DNA from: Cerioporus squamosus
Lineage: Eukaryota; Basidiomycota; Agaricomycetes; Polyporales; Polyporaceae
NCBI GenBank assembly: GCA_022592435.1
Contig: JABYQS010000377.1
Location: forward strand, 1-26,455
DNA length: 26,455 nucleotides
Direction: 5' to 3'
Shown in pieces: positions 1 to 10,410 of the stretch. The translations under genes were made by a program, and so were the position numbers. The notes below the pieces were generated by a model. It was not told the origin of the DNA. It ran no database searches and saw only the letters and a list, made by a program, of their open reading frames with translations. Within the stretch, counting starts at the first letter, position 1; each line of letters opens with the position of its first letter.

Positions 1-394
1 GTCTGGCTTCAATGTAGCCGTATGTTCGATGGCTGCCCGCCAGGGCGAGCGAACAGGAACGGGCGAGGCGCAGGATTGAGGATGCCGGCCGTTAGCGTAC
101 GCGATCTGAGTCCTAGGTATCGCTTGAGGTAAAGGAACCGACTTCGGGTGCATACAAATGTCTTTTCGCAGCGGATGGCCGGATTTGCAGCGCGAGTTCT
201 CTCCGGCTCGTGATGGGAACTATCACAGCATGCATCATCAGAGAATGCACCCAGTGACAGGGAAGAAAGATGGGGCATGTCTATGGCATGATACAGGGGG
301 TGGAGTATGCGTTGTGCACGGACCAGGAGGAGTTCGTCACTGCCCACGTCAACCGTGGAGGGCGATGTCTTTGTGGCAACGGTCAGGATGATCG
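1..394. other. 3' flank of the DUF202 gene, no gene seen
   Basis: This stretch lies downstream of the minus-strand DUF202 stop codon. Open frames exist on both strands, the longest 139 codons on the minus strand at 9-428, but that frame overlaps the last DUF202 exon out of register, has low-complexity arginine-rich composition and resembles no family I know. I see no RNA gene, repeat or mobile element. Confidence 0.5.
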
Positions 395-860
395 TCAAAT
401 GTTCTCCTTTGAGATGAGCATCAGGCATATGGCGAACACGATGATTCCAAGGATGCTCAGAATCGCGAGATGAGTCCTATGAGCATGAATGGGATACCAA
501 CCACATGAGATGAATGAACTGGAAGCGCAGATGGTCACTGGGAAGACTCACTGGCTGGCCCTAAGAAAGCCCCTCTGGGCTTTCATGTCTGCGTATCCCT
601 GCCAGTACTCCCATACTCCTGCAAGCAAAACGGTGACCAGGGCAGCACCGACCTCTATCCACAGCGATGGCGAGACCCATTGTCGATCGTGGGGTATGTG
701 CGGATCCGGGTTCGGAAGGAGTGGGGAGACGAGCATCTAACAGCAACGACGCAGACAGCAGCGATAGAAGTACCGCAAGACGTATATGCGAGAGCAAGTT
801 CCGTTCGAGCATGGCATAATCCCTGCCCTCACTCACTCTGATTTCTTGGAGAACAGGCAT
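395..860 (-). CDS. DUF202 family small membrane protein (one frame break)
   Basis: Small integral membrane protein of the DUF202 family; molecular role unknown. Start ATG at 858-860. The N-terminus carries the family signature RDYAMLERNLLSHIRLA leading into transmembrane helix 1 (AVLLSLLSASLLL), followed by a polar loop, helix 2 (VGAALVTVLLAGVWEYWQGY) and helix 3 (AILSILGIIVFAICLML) just before the stop at 395-397. A canonical intron at 477-551 (GTGAGT...ATAG, 75 nt) joins the second and third helices in phase. Between helix 1 and helix 2 the frame changes by one base somewhere in about 650-735. Either one base is extra (or two are missing), or there is a weak intron; a 37-nt GT-AG candidate would delete most of helix 1 and a 76-nt candidate has a poor donor. 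Expected product is about 129 residues. Family assignment is from the motif and the three-helix layout. Confidence 0.72.
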
Positions 861-1989
861 GGCGAGAGGGAACGACTACAACTACGTGTAGATAAGTAAC
901 TGCACGCTCAGAGACTCGGAGTTGCAATAATTGGTGATGCGCCCTACCAGCCCAAACGGGAAGCTGAAGCGCCGGCGCCGTTGCTCCCGAACGTCCATGG
1001 CATTACAGCTGCGTCAAAACCAATGCCCGACACGCGAAAGCGCGCATGTCGCGCCAGAAAATGCCCAAAATTCAGAAAATTCCCCGTAGGCGTACAAGCC
1101 CAAAACTAAGAAAGAACAATAAAAGCACCCTATACTCTTCTTGCACGAAGGTTTGACGGTCGTACGCTGGTCTCAGAGGTCGTTGAGCTCGAGTATGTCG
1201 GACCAAGAGACCACGTCTGCGGGCGCTTGGACGTCGCACAGCCGCACTCGCGTGTAGCGCCCGTAGACGTGGGGTTTTGGTTGCTCTTGGCCACCTCCAT
1301 TCCCCGGATATATCCAGAGTAGAGGTACAAGAAACTATGCTGGTGCGTAGATGAGTGCACCCCGAAGTCGAATGAGGCGAAACGGAGGAGTCAAAGCAGG
1401 GCTGTTGAATTTTCTGAATTTTTCGATTTCTTTCGTGCGTTCGGAGTTCAATCTGCGCATCGGAACGTCGGGCATTGGTTTTGACGCCAGCTGTAAGTTG
1501 GCTCAGCGGCCTCTGGTCATTTGCCTCTCCTTTCCAGAGTGCAATATGCGTCAAGGTGAGGCATAACGCTACTGTATGCTTGCATATGCTTAGCCGAGGC
1601 TCTTCGGTCACCCGCAAGCTCAGAGAGTGACTCCAAGCCTTGCCACGGTCGTTACTTGAGTAGCAGCGCCAGTGCCAGTGGTAGGACGGCCCTGTGAAAG
1701 TAATGTGAGTACCCATTTGGATTGAGAAAGCTCGAACTCAATGAAGTGCGTAGTGGTGTGGGTACGCCCATGTGCAAATGAGTGCAAGATGGCGGGGATA
1801 CATAAGTTGGGAGATTCGAGATGCTAGTCTCAGACGCCGGCTGCTGCGGTAGTTGGCCTCGTGTAGGTATGTAGGCCATGGCACGTTCTCTCCCTGGTAG
1901 CCAAACAACTGACCATGGCGGCTCTGCTTTGACTCTTATACATAGGCAGGGGATTGCGTACCTTCCCTCCTCCCACACCCCAGCTGGTC
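861..1989. other. Intergenic region between divergent DUF202 and BTB-1 genes
   Basis: About 1.1 kb presumably holding the promoters of the minus-strand DUF202 gene and the plus-strand BTB gene. The longest frame (214 codons, minus, 1072-1716) is rich in arginine, serine and histidine, lacks a recognisable domain and is probably chance. No clear TATA element, RNA gene or repeat was seen. An in-frame ATG at 1954 could extend the BTB protein by 12 residues. Confidence 0.45.
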
Positions 1990-3740
1990 ATGGACGCTTT
2001 TCTACAAGACGGTGTTCTCGTCGACTCGCATCCGGAGGACCTCACCATGCCTCTCACAGCCAGCAGTGCGCCCAGTCCTTTCAACAAGCTGAACGCTGAC
2101 GTGGTCCTCCATAGCCTCGACGGCGTGGAGTTCCTCGTACGCAGCCACATACTGATCGAAGCATCTCCCTGGTTCGAGACGCAACTGTCCCTTCCCACCT
2201 CATCACCGGCGCATCTCGTCTTCGATGCATCCAGCGCCACACTAGAGACTCTCCTTCGCATTTGCTATCCCATCCCCAAGCCCAAGTCCGATCACTCCGT
2301 GGCGGACATCGAGACCGCTCTCAGAGCAGCGGTGAAGTACCAGCTCGAGCTTCCGATCGCGGTCCTCGAGGACGAGCTGGTCGACTTCGCACATCGTGGC
2401 TCGGCTCTTGAAGTGTGGGCACTCGCCTGCCGGATGAAGCGGGAGGCCCTCGCTCGCCGCGCGGTAGAATGCACCTTCGGCGATGACAAGTTCGACGCCG
2501 GTCGGATTGGCAACATGCAGGGTGTCAGTGCTGGCGACTACTTCCGCTTCCGGGAGTATCGTCGTCTGCGCGGGCAGGTTGCTTCACAATTCGAGCTCTG
2601 CAGGTCCCCTCTCGCTCTTCCGAACTCGGAAGTGCACCATGAACCTGGCCCCTCTCCCCCTGAGTCCTTGAGGAGTGATGCGGACGACCTCGAGGCGTAC
2701 GAGGAAGTTGCTCGTTTCGTACCCACCATCCCCGACCCCGATCTTATTTGCATCGCTTCGGATGCAGGGCACCTCTCAGTTCATCGCATTTTTCTTGCAG
2801 AAGCTTCCCCCATCATCTCCAGACAACTTGCTCAACATGGCATCCCTGTCTCATTGGTCAGCCGAAATTCTGGGAAGAAGAAAGTCATGAAAGTCTCGTG
2901 AGTTCATTGCCAATGCGTGTCTGCTTGATCTGTCTACTGATGGATCCTCAGTGCTTTCAAACCGCCCACAATCTCCGTAGACGAAGACAGCACCATTTTG
3001 GCCACGCTGTTCCAGCTTTGCTATCCTGGCGATCACACACTTCCTACTACCCCGTCTGCATGCTTGGCTGCGCTTGCTGCAGCAGGTCGACTCGGAATGC
3101 CACGCATCGTCGCGGAGCTCAGTGCGCACTGGCGGACGCTCGCCAAACAAGATCCGCTGCGAGCGTACTTTGCGGCCGCTCGTATTGGCCAGAACGCCTG
3201 CGCGGAGGAGGCAGCCAAGTACATCGTACAAACGCGGCTTGACGGACACTACATCTGGGAGATGGAGACCACTCCCGCCATTTCATACCACCTCCTGACG
3301 ACGTACTACGACCGGTGCCGTGCCGCAGCAAAGGCCCTGCTCCGTGGTGCATGCATCAGCCCGACAGCTCCTTCGTCGTCTCTTCGTGAACCCTCCGCCG
3401 TTTCTGACGTACCATCAGAAGCTGTAGCGTCCACTGAAGTGAAACGGAGCGCGGACAGCGAGGTTTGGCTGCAGGAATATCTCGACGGGTTGTGCACGAC
3501 GGTCGACGAGCACCCGGGACAGATCCCACCAGGCGCTCCTGAGGCCCTCTTCAAGCAGGCTTCTGTCTCCGGCCAGATGTGTCGCTCGTGCGAAGGATTC
3601 GTGCTGCGATTGTCCAGTGTGGCTCAAGCTCTTCGGAGCGTTCCCTCCGCTGTCGACAAGGTGAGCCGCCGCACGATTTGCACGGACAATGATCGACCGC
3701 GGCTTACGATGCGGTACAGGTCGAGTTTAAGTGGACGTAA
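1990..3740 (+). CDS. Double BTB/POZ domain protein, paralog 1 (intact)
   Basis: Three exons, 1990-2897, 2952-3660 and 3720-3740, joined by canonical introns (GTGAGT..TCAG, 54 nt; GTGAGC..ACAG, 59 nt), give about 545 residues with no frame break. A first BTB-like domain starts near residue 31 (FNKLNADVVLHSLDGVEFLV then SHILIEASPWFE), and a second near residue 248 (PDPDLICIASDAGHLSVHR then FLAEASPIISR). The C-terminal region carries a CRSC motif (CxxC) and ends EFKWT, encoded by a last exon of only seven codons including the stop. BTB domains dimerise and often bridge substrates to Cullin-3; in this mushroom-expanded subfamily the function is unknown. Paralogs lie at 8183-9882 and 13192-14742. 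The start is uncertain: in-frame ATGs occur at 1954, 1990 and 2047. The second-BTB intron is absent from both paralogs. Confidence 0.85.
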
Positions 3741-4233
3741 CAGCATCCAGATCCCAGACATCTATGGTTACATGCGGAGCCGCTGTCGAGTATGCACGGG
3801 GAATACAGCTGCGGCCTTGAGACAGTGCATCGTCGTATGAAGCGGCTAAGTGCTCGATAGGAGATGCTCGGGCTCGGTCAAGGCTCGGTAGCACAAACGT
3901 AGCGTCCTCGCGAACGCCTATTGTTTCAAGAATATGTCTAACATACATTCAGATCTCATTTCACCAAGAATGAATGGGTACTCTGGAGACGCAACGACAC
4001 TGGACAGAGCAAAGTACTAGTACAACAAGATGAGTAACACTACATAACGCGCAGATCGCCAGCATTTCATTCGGCATAGGCCTTGAACATAAGTCAATGA
4101 TTGAGACACTGCAAGTTCTGGTGATCGCCTCCGCAAACCCACCGCAAACAGAACAACGTTAACAAGACGTCGCTGTACTTGCCCGTCAGCGGTCGCGATT
4201 GTGGGTGCAAGATGGACGTACCACACACATATC
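3741..4233. other. Intergenic gap between convergent BTB-1 and F-box genes
   Basis: The 3' ends of the plus-strand BTB gene and the minus-strand F-box gene face each other across about 490 bp. No convincing coding frame, RNA gene or repeat is visible; this presumably holds both 3' untranslated regions and polyadenylation signals. Confidence 0.5.
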
Positions 4234-5925
4234 CTAAGACCATGGGATCATAGCGTAGGCGTCCTCGCTGCTCATGCCATCGAAGATGTTGGGTTCCGAT
4301 AACGCGTACGCCATCTCCTCGTCGTAACCGTCGTATAGAGGTACCCTGTCCTCGCATGATTGCTCAGGATAGTCTTCCTCATCGTCAAAGTTCTCGTGCC
4401 CGTCCCATACGACTCTGGTGACAAACTTCCGCAGCGTCTTCACGAAACCCCTATCAGCGTTTGTGCAGTCGTACAGCTCCAGCTGGGTAATCGGAACGCC
4501 ATGATCCCGACGGTACCGGAGAGTGTCGAGCAGCTGGTCGTATCCCCTGCCTCGTGCTCCTCATGTATGCATCCAAACCGGAAGCGCGGCAGCTTAAGAA
4601 CGCTCAGATTTGGGAGGGGGAGGTTGGTCGTCCTGGGCCTGCCCGAGAGGGTGAGGAGATCCAGGATCTCGGCATCACGCAGGGTCAGCTCCCGCAGCTG
4701 GGGTAAATGACGTACAAACTCCTCCCAAGAGTCAGGATCCATGTGCTCGACTCTGGCGCGCTGGACCTGCGAGAAAGCGGGTCCATCCAGGATCTCCCGG
4801 ATGATAGGAGCACACTTCAACTCGCTCAAGGTGACCTCCAAGTCGCTGGGAAGGATGGAGTCAGGTTCGACTGCTGAGCGCCATCCGCAGATGCGCATAC
4901 GACCCATGAAGTGAGCAGGGATGAGGACACCGATGATTGGGTTCCAGGCAATGCGCATGGACAACTCCTCAATGGCGTCCATAAGCTGTGAAATCTCGCC
5001 ATTACGCTCGGTATGGGCTGTGAGCACCAGGCGGGCTTCAGATGGGAATGAGATGTGGTGGAGCAGCCATGCACACTCCTTGGACCTTGACCCCGGCTTT
5101 GAGCGCCAGGAGCCGAAGTCGTGGAAGGCTGATAGCGGGGATGACGTGCTGGGCAGCAGTGTCGCCCTCGAGGACGCGAGGTACGGTCTCGGAGAGCTCC
5201 AGGAACTCTAGGCCGCTCATGTTGCCGAGCGCATTCAGCAACTCCTCCGCTGAGCCCGCGCTGTGAGCCGATCCTGCATAGGTGCAGAAGGCGAGAGTGG
5301 TGAGGGTTCGGGAAAGAAGAGAGCTATCCCAACTGAAAGGGAAGTTCCGTACGGCCAAGCGCCTCAGATGCCTCGGAGCCTGGGAGAAGAGTGTAGGATG
5401 TTTGGGAAGTGGACCGTGCTGACGGACCGTGTGGATTAGATTGTCTGAAGCCACAAGGGCTAAATCCTCCAATTGATCGACCGGGCTCCCAGTGGTCCAA
5501 GTCGACAAGTAGTCCTCGATGCCGAGGGCGGGACCGGTCAAATGAAGCTGGCGCAGGCGAGAGGAGTTTGCCTTGATGAGGCTGAACTCAAGACGAGCTT
5601 CAGAGGCAGGAAGGGGAGTACTGTCGAGCCCTGCCGCGACCCACATCGGTGCCTGTCCTGACCGAGCGAAGAGCTCCTCCGGCCCCGCCTTGCATGGGAA
5701 GACCATCCGGCACCACAACCTTGGCGTGCCGAGCGCGACGCGTCGCCATTCTCGACATACTTGCGAGAGCGCGATGTACCCGTACACGCGAGAAGGAGGG
5801 CGTTTTATGGAGGGGACGGGGACGGTGAATGACGAGGAAAGGGGTACATCGTGGTATCCGTCAACGGCGACCTCCAGGAAGATTTCCGACAGCACGTCGG
5901 CGGGGAGTTTCGATATATGGGTCAT
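4234..5925 (-). CDS. F-box protein with leucine-rich C-terminal region (two frame breaks)
   Basis: An F-box-like domain opens the protein (residues about 5-60: KLPADVLSEIFLEV, then YIALSQVCREWRRVALGTPR and LW), which in the family recruits Skp1 of SCF ubiquitin ligases. The rest is a long leucine-rich region of the type seen in the expanded Agaricomycete F-box family (for example LRRLAVRNFPFSWD, LEFLELSETVPRV), ending with an acidic tail (ENFDDEEDYPEQ). No intron is needed. The frame breaks twice: between 5072 and 5105, where LRLLALKA must join ECAWLLHHISFPSEARL (one base extra or two missing), and at the run of four Cs at 4544-4547, where EEHEAG must join YDQLLDTLRYRRDHG (one base missing). 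Both junctions restore a continuous homologous protein of about 563 residues, so assembly indels are more likely than a dead gene, although a pseudogene cannot be excluded. Start ATG at 5923-5925. Confidence 0.75.
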
Positions 5926-6534
5926 GCAGGTGAAGCAGCGGGCGATGTTTTGAAGAACTCAGGGTCTTCAGGCGTTAGGTGTAAGTGTTATGAACTTATA
6001 AGTAGGTAACGAACGGAAGGAAGAGGGGTCGGAAATAGCCGCCGCAGAACCCCCGGCGACACGGAGGCAAGTAGACCATCAGTTCCGAAGTTCTATTACA
6101 GGGCTACAGTTCAACGTTCAGACGCCATAGCACATGTCGCAGAAGCAAGTACGCCACTACCAGCGCTGTACACGCTAACTACGACTAAGGACTTACGATC
6201 AATGATCCCGCCCGAACCCCGGGCCATCAGTTTACTGTAAGAATGCACTACTAGTAGGGTGGAGACCCACTTAGTACTGCACGATAACTTGACGCATCAG
6301 ACGCATCCACCTGATCCACCGCTGATTCCGTGGCTTTGAGGGCGAATCCGGCAACTCCGCCTCAACCAGGACAGGACAACGTATGGTTGTGCAATACCCG
6401 CGAGGACGGAGCTGTAACGAGGGAACACCGCGGACTGGTGTATCTGGTGTCTTCCAGGTGCGTGCATGAGGCTCGTGCATGAGCTCTCGATCCAAGATGG
6501 TGGCAATGCGGACTCTGCGTCTTGCTGGTCGTCG
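5926..6534. other. Intergenic region between F-box gene start and hus1 stop
   Basis: About 610 bp between two minus-strand genes, so it should hold the F-box promoter and the hus1 3' UTR. The frames present are short and unpersuasive. I see no TATA box with confidence, no RNA gene and no repeat. Confidence 0.45.
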
Positions 6535-7800
6535 TCACATAGGGTCGTCGAACTGAGCGGGGATATAGAACGTGAGGACGCCACCCGCGTCAGCGACATT
6601 CCCGATGTACACGTAGAGAATCATGCAGTGGTTCTCGCAGATACCTGCGGCGTGTGGACATCAGCAGTCGACGTGAGACAGGCAGGCAAACGTGGACGTA
6701 CATGCTATGGTTGTCGTTGAAACGACGTGGCTGCTGAGGAATTTTAGGAGACACTTGTGCGACACAAGCACGCCGTGCATCTGATTGGGGTCCTTCGCGT
6801 CGGAGTCGTCGCCATCGGGTTTTGACTAGCTGGGTCCTTTGCTGTTGTGAAACGTGTGTAAGGACAAGAGATTGCAGATGTGGAGGGAGGAACGAGAACG
6901 TACTCATTGGTGGGTTCGTCAGTCCTGTCCAGCCGATCTCGACGCGCGCACTCTCGGTAGTTACGGCGAGCTGGAGTTCCCCAGCATGGTTTGCACGGAA
7001 GGATATGCCGTGGTTCGCGAGCGGACGCAGTCGATCGACGACGGTGCGAAGCTTAGCCAGGGGGGGAAGCAAGATATGTACCTGCGATAGGCGTGAGTTC
7101 AGTTGGTCTGTAGCTCGAGACCGATAAGTGCAGGCGCATACATCAGGCTCGGGGCACATGGGCTCCTTCAGGCGGTCGATATCCGCGTGGCGTGCCACGT
7201 CAACAAGCAGTTGCTGGACGACATTCATGGTGCGCCCCATGGAGTTCGTCGAGGATATCTCAAAGCTCAAGACAGACTTCCTGTCCTGGTTCTTCGCCAG
7301 CCTGTTGCAGTTTCAGCATCAGTGCCAGGAAACGCAACTGTAGGTTGTCACGCACTTCATGATGACTTGTGTTCGGCAGTCGCGAAGGCACTTGACGAGC
7401 TCTGTCCCGATGTCGGGGCGGCGGCGGAGCGCAGGGCAACGAGCAGCCCATCAGTAGGGAGAGATATGGTGATCTCGTTGTTCGAGTGCGACTGTATGCG
7501 GTACTCGGTGAAGAGCGAGTCCACCTTGATCTGTCTACGGCGTCGGTAAGTTGCTGCCTGCCACTAGAACGACCGGAGAGGAGCACTCACGACCATACTT
7601 GTATCCCTCCCTCGCTTGCATCCCCTGTGCAAATGATGCGCATCTCGTGCTCAGCGAATTGGATGGTGCATCGCTTTTGCAGCTTTTCGACGGATTGTAC
7701 GATCTCTGCCCTTCTTAGTCAGCACAATGGACATCATACATACGCAGACACACGCACTGATGAAGCTATCGACATGCTCTATATTCGCTCGGAACCGCAT
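6535..7800 (-). CDS. hus1: Checkpoint clamp subunit Hus1 (two frame breaks)
   Basis: Hus1, one subunit of the PCNA-like Rad9-Rad1-Hus1 ring loaded at damaged DNA in the nucleus. Six exons: 7758-7800, 7591-7705, 7356-7534, 6904-7301, 6702-6841, 6535-6644, with introns of 52-62 nt and canonical donors (GTGCGT, GTGAGT, GTACGT). The N-terminus MRFRANIEHVDSF, then RCTIQFAEHEMRIICTGDA, IQVWSQIKVDSLFTEYRIQS and SNNEITISLPTDGLLVALRSA follow Hus1 order; later come VLSFEIS, EPMCPEPDV, AGELQLAVTTES, WTGLTNP, LLKFLSSHVVSTT and the terminal VLTFYIPAQFDDPM. Two single-base losses break the frame: in the G run 7415-7418 and in GGG 6817-6819. With both allowed for, the exons sum to 329 codons (328 residues), in the normal fungal range. 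The second repair assumes the GTACGT..CAACAG intron; an alternative acceptor nearby would not join in frame. The neighbouring BTB gene is divergent, sharing an approximately 380-bp promoter interval. Confidence 0.9.
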
Positions 7801-8182
7801 CGATCAGGTTGGTTAGCACGGGCCCACGGCCGTGGTTGCGGAGACGGGATAAGGTCGCGCATGCGGATCTGGCAGGCCGAGGGAGTTGCGAGGCGCGCTG
7901 CGTCACATGCACGTGCATGAATGTCACAATAACCCATTGCCAGTGTGACTGTGAGTGGCTGTCTCCTCCGAGCGAGTCCTGCTTTCCTAACCACGGCCCT
8001 GAATTCGCTTCTACACACTTGGTGAGCAGTAACTGATTAGCTTGTTGAGCATTTTTGACTGCGATTGCCCTACTCAGGTCGGGGCTGACTATTTGTACGA
8101 GGAGAACCATCCTCTTTATCCTCCCGGGCCACTGGCGTATCCTACCGGCCTCGAACGTCTCGCTGCCTACTACCTTATCGTC
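7801..8182. other. Divergent promoter interval, hus1 / BTB-2
   Basis: About 380 bp separate the hus1 start codon (minus) from the preferred BTB-2 start (plus). The BTB-2 frame stays open back to an ATG at 8042, so up to 47 extra residues are possible, but that segment has no resemblance to the paralogs' N-termini. No TATA element or repeat stands out. Confidence 0.4.
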
Positions 8183-9882
8183 ATGGACAGCCAACACTCC
8201 CGAGCCAGCGATGCTCCTCAAACTCGCACTGCTCCTCCCCCTTTTGACAAACTCGACGCCGATATCGTTCTGCGGAGTTCCGACCACGTCGACTTTCGCG
8301 TTCGCAGGCACATTTTGTACGAGGCATCTCCCGTCTTCGAGTCGATTCTTTCGATACCGCCACATCGCGGAGAGGACTCTTGTCCAGTTGTCGACCTTAC
8401 AGAGGACCATCAGACTCTTCGCACCTTACTGCTGATATGCTATCCAGTCTCGAGGAAGAAGAGGCAACCGAGCCAGTCCTTGCCACAGCTAGAGGCGGCG
8501 ATAGCAGCCGCACAGAAATACGACATGGAGCTTCCGCTCGAAGTTCTCGTACATGAGCTTCTTCAACCGTGCGCCTACTGGCAGTCGATAGAAGTCTGGG
8601 GGGCCGCATGCCGCCTTCAATTGGAGGATGTTGCATCTCGTGCAGCGGGATGGGTTTCCATGCTCCCGTTGCGGCTCGGGAAGCCTGACGTCCGGAGTCT
8701 CGGCCGCATGGACGGCATCTCTGCTGGAAACTACTACCGTCTCCGTCTTACGTGCAAGCAACAACAATTGGACCCCAAGGCACCCCTTCTCGAACCGTCC
8801 AAGACGAACATGTCAGATCGCGAAGTCGAGGCTTTGGCCACTACTCATCCCCTGTTCCGCTCCATGATGCCCTATCCAGACCTGGAGTGCCGCTCAGCAG
8901 ACGGCGGAGCGTTCCTTGTCCACAAGTGTATCTTGGCCATGGCATCGACTGTCTTGGCGGCCAGGATCGAAGCCATTCAGCCTCCAACATCCTCCCAGCA
9001 CGAGACGGGTGGCGCAATCTGCTCGTCCTTATCCTCACTCTCCCTTGAAGAAGATGCCTCCGTTCTGTCCGGACTATTCAGCTGTTCTATCCTGGCGAGC
9101 ACGAGCTGTCTCTCTCCCCATCGCACTGCGTCGCCGTGCGCCTTGCCGCCAAGAAATACGCAGCGGACGCGGCAGTGGACAAAGCGACCCAGCATTGGGA
9201 GGTAGTGGCAAAGGCCGCGCCACTGCTGTCATATCTTGTGTCCAGTCGCGCGGATGTACGAGCTTACGCGCGAGTGGCAGCCAGATATACCCTCTCCAGT
9301 CCACTCGACGACGTCTACCACCCAGAGATGGAGAGTTCACCCGCTCTCTCATACCATCACCTTCTCACGTATCACGAGCATTGCCGCAAGCTCGTCAAGA
9401 AGATGATACTGGGGGAATTCCCCGAATCGTCTGCACACCCGGACCGACTTCACGAAAAAACAAGGACAATGAGGCATATAATCATCTAAGCCAAGTCGAC
9501 GAGTCGGAGGAGTCGCTGAGACGCAAAGCCGCACGCGCCGAACGTTTTGGGATATCCGTGTCGGAACCGGTCGTCAAACGCAGTAATGCCCCCACGAAGC
9601 GCTACGCTTGGCTATACGACTACGTCGAGGAACTCGTCCTCAAGGCACTGGTGACACATCCGACACGTGTCATGTCCGATGTTTCTGTGTTCGAGGCCGC
9701 CATGGCCGCAGGTCATTGGGACGGCACTTCCGACCCGTTCCTTCCAACCTGATTCGCGTGAACGCTGTTGTGAGCAGTGTGGCTGCCAGACTGAATGAGG
9801 TATGTGACTTGTTTGATGGTCTCGAATCACGTCGCACGTCGTATTGACAAGTCTTCATACCTAGGTTATCCTTGAGTTCTGA
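8183..9882 (+). CDS. Double BTB/POZ domain protein, paralog 2 (three frame breaks)
   Basis: Paralog of the genes at 1990-3740 and 13192-14742. The first BTB domain starts near residue 17 (PPFDKLDADIVLRSSDHVDF, then HILYEASPVFESILS) and the second near residue 228 (MPYPDLECRSADGGAFLVHK). One intron, 9800-9864 (GTATGT..CTAG, 65 nt), precedes a last exon of six codons (VILEF, stop). Three one-base losses interrupt the frame: TT at 9077-9078 (SGLF must join QLFYPGEHELS), the A run 9455-9460 (DRLHEK must join NKDNEAYNHLS), and AA at 9746-9747 (DPFLP must join NLIRVNAVVSS). With these allowed for, the protein is about 545 residues, the same as paralog 1. The CxxC motif of the other two copies is replaced here by aspartate and serine (GHWDGTSDPF aligned to GQMCRSCEGF). 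Start chosen at MDSQHSR by paralog length. Confidence 0.8.
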
Positions 9883-10410
9883 CCAGACGCCAGCGAGCGG
9901 GAAGCAGGACTGACTTACTCCTACTGTGGACGTTCTCTCTATAGACTCGCACGCTCATCGAAGACTGTTTATTGCTTTTTGGCACATGCTCGGACTTTTA
10001 CTGTCATCCCTAACGGAAGAGAAGGTTAGATGGAGACACGCGGAATGGGCACGACAATAGCTGGAGTTTCAAAGAAGCACGGTATTGATTCGTCCTTTTC
10101 ACGAATCTCGCGTGGCAGCTGCAGCAGCATAACTGGTGAGCTTGGGCTTGGGAGCAGGGTGGGTAGTATCGAATCTACGAAGACGTCTTCACAGGATCAA
10201 GTCTCAACTATGTAGGCTATGGGGACGAAGACGCGAACACGTGATGAACGCGCTGTACGCGACGGACGGGCGCGTATCTTCGGCCGGGTTCGAGTTGGTT
10301 CAACTTGCCTTCTCCCAACCTCTCCCTCCATTGCTATCCAACTACTCCTCCCTACCTCCCTCCCTTCACGACCTCGCCACGACCAGTCCAAGCCAAACAA
10401 TCTCACGACC
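9883..10410. promoter_or_regulatory. Upstream region of the disordered-protein gene, with pyrimidine-rich tract
   Basis: No gene is evident in these 528 bp. Positions about 10308-10378 form a strongly C/T-rich tract immediately before the ATG at 10411, as is common around transcription starts of filamentous fungal genes. This supports 10411 as the start rather than the in-frame upstream ATG at 10219. No TATA box was seen. Confidence 0.4.

Noticed and set aside
9..428. 139-codon minus-strand frame at the left edge
   Set aside because: It overlaps the last DUF202 exon out of register; the DUF202 frame completes a typical third transmembrane helix and stops at 395.
1072..1716. 214-codon minus-strand open frame in the DUF202/BTB-1 gap
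   Set aside because: Composition is arginine/serine/histidine-rich with no domain, codon use is unlike the genes here, and it lies in a presumed promoter region; treated as chance.
7415..7534. Alternative hus1 splice using a GTCATC donor in the unshifted frame
   Set aside because: The donor is weak, while the shifted frame ends TQVIMK at a strong GTGCGT donor and joins LAKNQDRKSVLSFE as expected for Hus1.
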